Assembly: GCF_019399895.1 (NCBI RefSeq)
Contig: NC_091880.1
Location: forward strand, 4,588,001-4,652,000
Direction: 5' to 3'
Length of the DNA stretch: 64,000 nucleotides
Source of the DNA: Cardiocondyla obscurior
Lineage: Eukaryota; Arthropoda; Insecta; Hymenoptera; Formicidae
The number at the start of each line of letters is the position of its first letter. The stretch's first letter is position 1. This document shows positions 37,702-47,515 of the stretch, piece after piece. The notes beneath the pieces were generated by a model that was given only the letters and a program-made list of their open reading frames with translations, made no database searches and was not told the origin of the DNA. The position numbers were made by a program, and so were the translations under genes.

Positions 37702-37743
37702 CGAATGATGCGCAGCAGCGGAATTATATACAACAGCTGCAAT
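37702..37743 (-). other. Short exon-like block on minus strand
   Basis: A 42-base minus-strand segment between CTATGTTTCAG (acceptor) and GTAAGTC (strong donor). It resembles the 38-base block at 29202-29239 and, like it, lies just downstream of a larger CTGAGAGGAGG-type block. It could be a small cassette exon of an unknown minus-strand gene or lncRNA. Confidence 0.3.
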
Positions 37744-37981
37744 CTGAAACATAGAAATAAAATATTAAATTGTAGAGTGATGAAAATAATACATAATCTA
37801 CAATATAAAACAAATCACGCGTTTCTAATAAATTCCTTTTTTAATTACCAACGATTACTATCAAAGACATTCAAGTCAATGTTTTAGAATAAAAAATTTG
37901 TATCTAATAATTATTTAATTCTTATTTGGATATGAAAACGATCTCGAGAAACGTAAAATTGATAATTCTAATGACATTTAC

Positions 37982-38195
37982 CTCTGGGTCGTTCCGCTGA
38001 GGCCCGATGTCGTTCCACGACCACCACCTCCTCCTCCTCCTCCTCCTCTCAGAACGTCCGGGTCGGCTTGTTGTTCCTCACCCCCGCGCACTGGTCATTA
38101 CGAGATGCACGGCTGATTACGCTCGCCCAACACATTACACGCCCGCCACTCCCGAGACGAACTGTCCTATGGTCCTTAATCCTCGACTGCTTCGT
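37982..38195 (-). other. Exon-like block b on minus strand
   Basis: On the minus strand CACGAAGCAG is followed by a GC-rich block ending CCCAGAG before GTAAATG. It contains CTGAGAGG with an expanded (AGG)n tract and CAGCGGAACGAC, matching the layout of blocks at 29.4 and 33.3 kb. The acceptor position is uncertain. Several frames are interrupted, so coding potential is doubtful. Confidence 0.33.
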
Positions 38196-38939
38196 GAAAT
38201 ATGAAAAAATACAAAAGAGCTTTATTCGCCTGCGTGCAAAAAATGCTAGAACATGTGATTAGCCATAGAGATCCGCGCGCGCGCGATCGACGCCCGTCAA
38301 GAACAGAAATAAATTCACGTCTGTATTTCATTCTGATGTTACGAAATATCCAACGATCGGTTATTCAGATAAATGATTTACGTGAGCTCGGGGATTCTTT
38401 TCGTCACGGCTGGGCACGCCAGTCCCAAAATCACGAATTAATTGCGTTGTCGTCGGTGCTCTCTGTACAACGTCCGGTTTAACTTCGTCAAATGGAAGTA
38501 CAGACGTTTTAATTGTAAGGTAAGGTGCGAGACTGTTCCTGTATGTTAACTTTAATACATCGAGTGAGTGTAGTGGTGCAGATGTACATTAGTCAAGCGT
38601 TTGATGTGATTGGTTCATTCATATTTGCGAGAGAGTTTGCCGTGCCATGATTGGACGCTTGAGTTACTGAGTTGTGTAAGTGTATGTGTATGCATGAGCG
38701 GAGAGACGGAGAGCACAAGTCGAGAGTCGATTATGTAGACGAAGACGTAGAGAGAAAGCATAAGTGTATTAAACGATCTATTTCATTAAAAGTTTATTTG
38801 TTCCTGACGTTAATTTAAAGTGCTTCTTTTCAAACCAGCCCGCACTTTACACAATCGTTCTTTCAGAACGCCAGCTTGGACTTTTCGCAATAAACTTTTG
38901 ATACTTATATCAGCCAAAAATAATTAAATTAATATATAT

Positions 38940-39304
38940 ACAGGGTGTCTCACCCCATGTGTCGAATCCGTTAGGAATAGACAGAACTCGGGTAGACAAA
39001 TAAGAAAGTCCCACACCATTTTGCAAAATTCTCAATGGTTATTGAGAAAAAAATTAATTTGTCTAGCGCAAGAGCGATAAGGAAGCCACGCGTGAGTGAG
39101 CGCGACAGGCGACGGCGCCATTCCTAGCCATTCGCCTGTCACGCTCACTCGCCCGCAGCTTCCTTGTTGCTCTTGCGCTAGACAAATTAATTTTTTTCTC
39201 AATAACCATTGAGAATTTTGCAAAATGGTGTGGGACTTTCTTATTTGTCTACCCGAGTTCTGTCTATTCCTAACGGATTCGACACATGGGGTGAGACACC
39301 CTGT
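38940..39304. mobile_element. Palindromic ACAGGGTGT element 1
   Basis: A 365-bp near-perfect palindrome beginning ACAGGGTGTCTCACCCC and ending GGGGTGAGACACCCTGT, flanked by TATATA. The arms match across almost their whole length, apart from a short loop containing GGCGCCATTCCTAGCC. The core with GTGAGTGAGCGCGACAGGCG is shared with five other copies in the window. It has no coding capacity. TA-type insertion sites suggest a Tc1/mariner-like transposase source, but this is inference. Confidence 0.9.
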
Positions 39305-39310
39305 ATATAT

Positions 39311-39643
39311 ACAGGGTGTCCCAGATCAGTGGACGATGCCGAATATAGATTTAATCGAATTAAAACGAAAAGTCTTTTGAAAATTTTGAAATAGTTTTCG
39401 AGAAAAATTAAAATAGCTGCGTGAGTGAGCGCGACAGACGAATGACTAGAAATGGCACCGTCGTCTGTCGCGCTCACTCACGCGCAGCTTTCTTGTCGCT
39501 CTTACGCTTATACATTTTATATATTTTAATTTTTTTCTCGAAAACTATTGAGAATTTTTCAAAATGGTAAAGGACTTTTCGTTTTAATTCGATTAAATCT
39601 ACCTATCATTTTCGGCATCGTCCACTGATCTGGGACACCCTGT
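39311..39643. mobile_element. Palindromic ACAGGGTGT element 2
   Basis: It starts six bases after element 1, sharing the TATATA between them. The ends are ACAGGGTGTCCCAGATCAG and CTGATCTGGGACACCCTGT. The arms match, except that the left arm has lost about 35 bp next to the core (AATTAAAATAGCTGCGTGAG). The outer arms match element 6 at 62033-62408 but not element 1. Confidence 0.9.
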
Positions 39644-39841
39644 ATATACCACTCGTCCGCAACTTATTTTTCCTGCTTTCATGTCCCGCGCGAGAGAGCG
39701 AGAGAGCGAGAGGGCCAAACGGAAAGATCATGGATTCTGAGCCGTCAGCTGGGGTTCGTTTTACTGCGCATGCAACAAAATCTTTCGATATCGAGGGTGC
39801 CGCTGCGCCGTGTGGTGTCGGTTGATACGTATACGACGAAA

Positions 39842-40070
39842 AGCAGATATAACGTTTGCTGCGGCGACGGCGGCTAGCCTTGTCCTATGTGACCTTAACG
39901 TGGTGTGCGTCGAGTCTTACACAAAGCGCGCGCGTTATTAGAGATATGTGCGAGAAGGAACGCGCTCCACCACTTTCCTTCCGTTCTCGGCGGCCGAGGG
40001 AGGGGATAGAGAGAGAGAGAGAGTCACGTACGCTAGCCGCCGTCCCCGCAAAGGACGCTATACTCGCCCC
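39842..40070. mobile_element. TIR element, family CG-TIR, copy B, next to Hen1
   Basis: The left end (GCAGATATAACGTTTGCTGC, then GACGGCGGCTAGC and GTGGTGTGCGTCGAGTCT) is mirrored at the right by GTACGCTAGCCGCCGTC and CGCAAAGGACGCTATACT. Copies A (12953-13155) and C (50837-51129) share these ends. It ends 83 bases before the Hen1 start codon, so it probably contributes to that gene's promoter or leader. An internal (GA)n run lies at about 40008-40022. Confidence 0.7.
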
Positions 40071-40103
40071 GACTTGCCATTCGGTGTACGTACATAGAGC
40101 GGT

Positions 40104-40193
40104 ATGAGTCTGCGGAGCGGTGCTGGCAAAGTCGCAAAAGGATTTTACGAACATGGTCGGCCTACTGTTCCACGTGCTTTACTTGCTAGGTAG
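40104..40193 (+). promoter_or_regulatory. Upstream ORF overlapping the Hen1 start
   Basis: ATG at 40104 opens a 29-codon frame ending TAG at 40191-40193. It overlaps the Hen1 ATG (40153) in a different frame. If the mRNA leader includes it, it would be expected to lower Hen1 translation. Its own start context (CGGTATGA) is weaker than that of Hen1 (GAACATGG). It may be irrelevant if transcription starts downstream of it. Confidence 0.35.
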
Positions 40194-43100
40194 ATGCATT
40201 TACGATAAATATCGCACCAAGAAGTCGAGGCTACTGCCCGATGCCGCGTACGAGGAGATGCTAGAGTACGAAAACACGCTCGGGGATGACACGGAATTGG
40301 AGGACACGTCCTGGTGGACTGACAAAACGGTGAGCTGCTTCTGCCCGCCTGCGTACGTGCAGAGATACTCCGCGGTGTCGAACGTCCTCGCAGAATACAA
40401 AGGGAATCTGCACAAGGTACTGCCATTGCACCTAATACATTTTTTTATGCATTTAAACGTACATGTGTAAGATATATAATATACATACTTTTTATGTGTT
40501 TACATTGTTTTTTTTTACAACTTAATTTTATCCAGAGTGATCGCTAAGAATTTCTCAGATGCCAGTTCGATCTATTGCTCAAAGAGCACGAGGCAAAGTT
40601 ATTACACGTTTCTTAATCTCTTGCTTTTTTGTTATCATTTTATATTGACTTGTTATTTGGCAAACAATGTGTGAAACTGTTATTCTCTATAACCTCTTAT
40701 ACTCTTCCAATAACTGTTTTGTAATTTCTACAGATTGTCGATTTTGGTTGTGCAGAATTAAATTTTCTGCCTTACTTGAAAAGCATAAAAGAAGTACAGC
40801 AGATACTCTGTGTAGATGTAAATAGGCAAGTATTGGAAATGAATGAGCAGAAAGCAGCACCATTGATCACAGAAATGTTGTCCACTCGACAAAGATTGCT
40901 TGTAGTAGACGTTTACGAAGGCAGTGTAACAGACAACGATGTAGTGCTGGAGAGTACAAATGCTGTGATTTGTATTGAATTGTATGTTCTCACATTGCAC
41001 AAATGTGTAATATTATACATATGTTCTTTTATTATAGAAAAATGTCTTTTTATTTCTAGGATTGAGCATTTATATCCAGATACACTGATAGATCTTCCTT
41101 TTAACATTTTCGGCTACATCAAACCAGAATTAGTAATAATAACAACACCAAATGCAGAGTTTAATGTATTATTTCCAAATTTCTCAGGCTATAGACATCC
41201 TGATCATAAATTTGAATGGACAAGAAAACAATTTCAAGACTGGTGAGTTGTATAAAAGCTTGGAAAATTATCTCAATTAATTTTTATCGTTATATTTGTT
41301 TATAGGGCACACAATATTGTGGTAAGATATCCATATTATAGAGTAACATTTCATGATATTTGTAATGGACCTGAAGGCACTGAAAAAAAGTTAGGTCCAT
41401 TGACACAAATGGCAGTGTTTCATAGAATTTTAACAAAAAACGAAATAGCAGTACAAGTACTAGTACCAGAAGAATATATTCGATTAAAAGGACAAAGTGG
41501 ATTATTTAATACAGTAGCTACATATAATTACTTTATGGGAGGCGATAGTCGTTCAGACGAACAAAAAATATTAGATGATGCGATATATTACATTCATTTT
41601 TTATCCTATAATACAAACGATGCTGAAGATATACCCAAGTATTATGAAATATATTTAGATCGTATATTGCAATTTATGCCTAACTGTACCATCACAGTAG
41701 ATGCACTGAGAACGATTCTAACAGATGCAGGATGGAACGTTGTAGATCGAGAAAATGGACCAGTAGTACTTAATCCTTCAGAACCTTCCGATGATGAATC
41801 ATTTGATGACTATGCGGAGAGTAATTATGATGATCAAGATAATGAATATGAAAATTCGGCAAACGATAATTCTGATAATGCTACAAATGAAGAGTACAAG
41901 TGGGATTATGTGACAGAATTACCCGCAAGTGAGATGCCTACAAATGAAAATGGAGAACATTTATTTCAACAAAGTTCGTACGTTGAAAATTTGCACGAAG
42001 AATCTAATGGTATATATGATGAAAATGAGTCATATTTGTCCGAACAAAATTTGCATAGTGAAAATAGGCATACTTGTAATCCTATAAACGAGGAGAGATG
42101 GGATTTCGAAACTGGCTCGTTAATAGATGAAGAAGAACATTCACCTATGCAATTTCCTCATATTGAAAATTGGCACGAGGAACTCAGTATTATTATACCC
42201 GAAAATTTATCCATTCATGATGAAAACACTTATTTATTTAATGGTGAAAATTCTTTGTTAGAAGAATCTCAATTATTAAATGATTCATCAGTAAATTATA
42301 ATGGTATAAAATATTCGAAAGTTAAAAATACTACAGAATCTGTATATACTGAAGAAAATTTCGTAGCTGATTGTATCTCTCTAAATAAGATAGGGGATTT
42401 AGAAAAAGCTCAAATAACTACTTCTAATACGTCAGCAGAACTTAATAGTCCCCGATTAAAAAATTCAGGTGAAATTAATCCTGCAGCAGAACCAACTGTA
42501 TTACATAATATTGACCAGACAAATCTAACAGCTGCACAAGAAGTTACTTCAATGTTAAATTTACAATCCGCTAATTGCTCATCGACATCACCACCGTCGA
42601 CTTATTTCAGTTCTTCAGAAATAAACAATTCTTTGCAAGACTTTAGTTCTTATTATCAATGTTTATTAAACAGCACATTTTATCAATCTGAAATAGCAAC
42701 TGAAGCGACTATGAGTGTAAAAGACTCTACTGTAGAAGATAAACATTGTTCAAAAAAAGATCTTCCAACGAAAGATGAGGAAGCAGGAAGAAGTTTGCAA
42801 GAAAGCGAACTAAACTTGTCATTACCTTTAAATTATAATTATAATGTTAAAGAAGAGAGAAACGTTTCAGACATAAATCAAATTTGTGAGGATAATAATA
42901 CAGCCGATGTGATGTCTTCAGAAGTTTTTAGTGGTAATTTTAATAATCAACCAAAATATACAAGTTCACCTCGTACAAAAGTATCCACTGCTAATGTAAT
43001 TAGTGAAAGTGTTAAACCTAGAAAACTGCCTGCAATGAGTAGTAATATCTTATCGGGCACAACAGAAAAAATTGATGAAATCGAATCAGATGCTACTAGT

Positions 43101-44369
43101 ACTAGTTTAGAATTAGAATTTTTATTAGAATCTGATCAGAAATCTAATAATAGTATTACAGAAACAATTAAATACTTAACATCTAGTGATGATACTGCAA
43201 ATACTTCAAAATATGACATAGACTTTATCGTTAGCGATAGCACGCAACAACAAAATTCGTCTTTAGAAAGTCAAAAACTTAATAGTGTTGGTAATTCCAT
43301 TTGTACAGAATTAATACAAGATACTCGCAAATTAACAGAAAATGACATAATCAATCATGGGTCTAATGTTACGAATAATGTACAAAATATAGATAAAGAT
43401 GAAAATGTGTATTGTAAATTAAAAAAAAGAGATTACGAAAAAGCACACTTAGAAAATGTGATTAGTGATCTTCCACATTCAAGTATAAGAAAGAAAGATT
43501 TAAATCTGCCTAAAGAATTAAGTTCTAAATCACAGAGTGTTAACGAAAACTTTTCATTTGATTGTGCCAAAGAAACTAATGTTTTAAAAAATGATAAGTT
43601 TTTACCTTGTAAAAGTAGTGAGGATACAAGTAATGTTCGTTTCACTTCATTAAAAAGTGATGATAATGTCGGTACGAGTAAAGATGCATCAAATGCTACT
43701 GGATTAGCGAACAACGTTGAAGCTAAGCTTTCTTCGCCGCTCGAAACACCTCCAAACAGTTGGTCTCCTGAAATTATGGATTCTGGTTATCCAAATTCAG
43801 GTTCAGTGCAAGATATAACACCGGAATATGACTTGTCTAGCATAGCTCAGGATCATATACCGGATTCCGAATCGCCTAGTATCGCGGAAGCGCCAAGACT
43901 TGGCGTCTTAGAACCGGTTGAAGTCGAAAATGGTGATTTGGCAAATAACAATAGAGATGATGAAGGTAACAATATGGTAGCTGTGGATGTTAATGATATA
44001 GAAAACTTACAACCGCTGATTAACGTATTGGAAAATGATCTGGAGAACGAAAACGATATTTACGTAATGCAGAACGGTTTTCCTATGTGGTTATTGAGAA
44101 TATTGGACATGGGAAACCCGGTTGATTTTGACGTACAAGCTCGACAAAATTTACGACTTCCTAATGAAATCGCAGGTAATTATATGCAAATTATTTTTAT
44201 ACTGTCCGCAGTAATATTTTATAGATAATATAATTATACAATATTTTTATTTTTAGATGATGTTAATTATGTAGGTAATGATGAAGGTTTTGATAGTTCT
44301 TCAGAAAGTGAGAGTGAAGTAGCTTATAATGAAATTAATGAAATGGGAAATGATGAATTTGGTATATAA
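40153..44369 (+). CDS. Hen1: Small RNA 2'-O-methyltransferase Hen1
   Basis: Adds a 2'-O-methyl group to the 3' end of piRNAs and Argonaute2-bound siRNAs, using S-adenosylmethionine. Exons 40153-40416, 40734-40981, 41060-41242, 41306-44175 and 44257-44369 give 1225 residues with consistent GT-AG phases. Visible are the FxPP motif with YVQRY (F63-P66), the SAM motif VDFGCAE (90-96), the metal site E170-x-x-E173-H174 (ELIEHLYPD) completed by H220 in DHKFEW, and TPNAEFN. This matches animal HENMT1/Hen1 through about residue 275. Two oddities: residues 2-17 are hydrophobic followed by KYRTKKSR, a possible membrane anchor; and about 950 residues of acidic, Asn/Ser-rich low-complexity tail follow, whereas human HENMT1 has fewer than 400 in total. 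The ATG at 40153 has a good context; the frame is open 33 bases further up but offers only GTG. Confidence 0.95.
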
Positions 44370-46644
44370 AAAAGTTTTTTTTAATGAAAAAAAGATAAAG
44401 AGAAAAAGGTAGGAGATAAAACATGAACGTGATATTATTACATTACAATATTATCTTACATATCATTGTTCTTCTTAACAAAGTTTTTAATATAGGCTTG
44501 AAAAGAAATCATTCATGTTTTTTTTAAATATAAGTAAATTATTGTATTTTGAAATGTTTGATTAAGAAGAGTAATTTTTTTATTAATTTAATTCTATTCA
44601 CAAATAACTACCTCTTGCTATATATTTTTTACGTAATATGTTAAAATAAAAAACTTTTTTTATTTTTATATTTTTAATTAATTAATTAAATAATACCTAC
44701 ATATTAAGATTATTTCAAGCCTATACAATGTTTTATGTAATAATAAAACTAATCTAGACGTTAGTCTTTATAAGTTAGAAGTATGATACATTTTTTCATT
44801 ATGTTGCATATTGTAAGCATTTCATGGTATTTTTCATTTTCTTGTTTTTAAATAAGTATAAGAATCTTTCCAATTCCAGTTTTGTACACAAGTATATTAT
44901 TAAAACTAATAAACATTTTCCTTAAATTTATTCTAAATATCAAATATTTCAGTTATTAAACTTATTAAAATAATATCGTTTATAACATTTTATATATGTA
45001 TATGTGTAAGTATGCATGCATAATATATATGTACATATATTTTATATGTATATGTATATGTGCGTGCATTTCTAATATCCGCATACGCACACATACACAC
45101 ATACCGTTATATATACATATGTATATAACATATATATGTATGTATGTATATATTATATACTATGTTATTTATATGATACATTAACGCATACACATATCGC
45201 CTTGCATATACATCTTAATTTTATAACTTTGTTATTAATTATTTGTCAGTTGTTTCTAATACATTTATTTTGCTCTACATGTAATTTAGGAAACTTATTT
45301 ATTAATACGTTAAGTTTTGATAGGATATGAATAATGTATTATCTATGTGATATCTGGTAAATCAGTAACAAACATGACAACTAATGTTGAATTAATTTTT
45401 ATAATTTTTTGATAATTTCGTTAATCTAAGACTGAAACTACATATAGTTAAGTTTGCAAATATGCAAAAATTTTGGACAAATAAAGTCAATACCAAATTT
45501 AAACATATGTAATATTCCTAATATATTTTATCCTAATACAGAAAAACATGTACATACATATTATATGGCATAAGAGTTATATGAGCTTCTTAATATTAAA
45601 TATTTTACATGGAAACATAATATTTTTCTTTATTTTAATGGAATAAAATTACAGGATATATGTAGTCTAAGACTTTACATCGTTCTGTCAGTTAGACAAT
45701 TTCAATTGTTGGTTTTAGTTATTTACAGAAATAGAATCTTTTATTTTCCAATAAAAGTGATTATTCGCTAGAGTATAAGTCAGATGTGACCATGAAAGCT
45801 TTGCTTGAAATCGTGTGCATATTGCTCATTAATAATTTTAATGAATAGAAATTAATAAAGAAATTAAATAGAAAATATATATTAATTAGTTCAAAAATTT
45901 CAATAACTTTTATTTATTATACAATTTAATGCCAAGTATGCTAGTAATATACATACATATTTAATTTTAATTCATATTGCATAAGTTATATTTTCTTGAT
46001 TCTAACTTGTAAATCTGCATAAACAAATATATTTATATATAAAAATAAAAATTAAAAAAAAAAAATGGCACGATTTACGAAGCTAAAGTTTGATAGTCAG
46101 AAATGTGTTACAAGTATGTAGGCATATTACAAATTTATTGTTAAAACATTTATGATACTCGTAATGCTAGACAAAATTACACATCAATGGAATTGCATTT
46201 TTAAGTAGTACCTTAATGCCACGACTTATGGCGTTTAGTAACGTTCGTCGTACTACAATTTTATCAAAACGAAATGCGAATTGTGTAACAAAACGGAATT
46301 ATAAGTATTTTGCATCTATCGTGTAATTTACACGAACTATTCTGCTATATTTTTATTATTAACGCTCGACGTGTGAAATAGAACGTTATACGATTTACGT
46401 ATTTACCAGTGGAAAAAATGCATATAAAATTAAAATGGTGAAAGTTTTAATATCAACTTTAACGATCTATGTGTTAGTAGAATCATTGGAATATTGTGTT
46501 AGTAGAACTGTCAAAACTATATAATTACGTGTATAATTACGTCAAGTGAATTCGTTGCAGAATAGCGGACTTAACATTAATAAAAACACATGGAAGAAAA
46601 CGCATTTAAACTATTTCGGAATGTTACGTTCGTCCAGGTAAAAT

Positions 46645-46683
<39 letters not shown>

Positions 46684-46950
46684 ACAAAATAATTACAATC
46701 TCATTTCTGGTACAATGTAAATTCTGATTTCCGTAATCGCGCATTTGTTCAGTAAAAGTGTCATGACTTTTGTTATTCGACAATTACTGTATGTACAGAT
46801 GAAAGTCTCTACAGCATTTTCTCCCTTTCATACTTAGACTAGTTTCATACAAAACGCGGCATATAGACTTATTTTTATTTCCTATTGTAAATAATTTAAT
46901 GTATTTGTATAATTTGCATATTTTATGTTATAATGTGATTTCATTTCGAT
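44370..46950. other. Convergent 3' intergenic region, Hen1 to RabGAP1
   Basis: AT-rich sequence with no gene seen. It includes Hen1 poly(A) signals, TA/TG-rich microsatellite DNA at about 44990-45185, and an A-run at about 46652-46676. The two genes end tail to tail. Confidence 0.6.
44645..44650 (+). terminator. Poly(A) signal of Hen1
   Basis: First AATAAA after the Hen1 stop, 276 bases downstream. A second AATAAA lies at about 44738, so alternative ends are possible. Confidence 0.5.
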
Positions 46951-46956
46951 AGATGG

Positions 46957-46962
46957 TTTATT
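46957..46962 (-). terminator. Candidate poly(A) signal of RabGAP1
   Basis: TTTATT on the plus strand reads AATAAA on the minus strand, about 550 bases beyond the RabGAP1 stop codon. It is a good downstream canonical signal, but others lie further on. Confidence 0.35.
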
Positions 46963-47048
46963 GTTAACAACTCTTGCGTAGCATTACGTAAGTTTTATCG
47001 AGCACAGCATTGCATTTGCGCTGCGGCATACATTAATATATGCCAAAT

Positions 47049-47049
<1 letters not shown>

Positions 47050-47117
<68 letters not shown>
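47050..47117. repeat. (GAAA)n microsatellite and A-run
   Basis: About eleven GAAA units followed by a run of A. It lies in the probable 3' untranslated region of RabGAP1, where it reads as T-rich on the transcribed strand. Confidence 0.95.
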
Positions 47118-47122
<5 letters not shown>

Positions 47123-47515
47123 AATAAACATAAAAATAGTTAACGTAAGTGTTTAAACTTGTGTTTCGAAAAACAAAATCACAGAGACGAATCTACGTCC
47201 AAAACATAACAGGCTTATAACAAAAATTTTTCAATATAATATTACTCTTATGTAAATAAGGCTGCCTGATTAAAAGCACTTGACGTGCAATAATGGAGAG
47301 CGTGACAAAAAAATATATCAAGGTAATAATAGAGCAAATCGTACGTTATGTGCAACTACGAATATATATCATGTTCACACTTTTGTATCCGATACACGGC
47401 TCCGGGAGATGTACGTATTCTCCTTCCTCTAATGGTGTTTTGTCTGCAGACAAAAACATAAAAATAATGATAAAATATTGAGTGTTTGATTATTATGCAT
47501 CTTGTACTTACTGCA

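Noticed and set aside
38514..38851. Solo LTR (TGTAA ... TTACA, 338 bp)
   Set aside because: Termini fit, but no target-site duplication, poly(A) signal or second copy in the window supports it.
40120..40152. GTG-initiated N-terminal extension of Hen1
   Set aside because: Non-ATG start in a eukaryotic gene; the ATG at 40153 has a good context.
43433..43714. Minus-strand frame antisense to Hen1
   Set aside because: Shadow of the large Hen1 exon, with no independent support.
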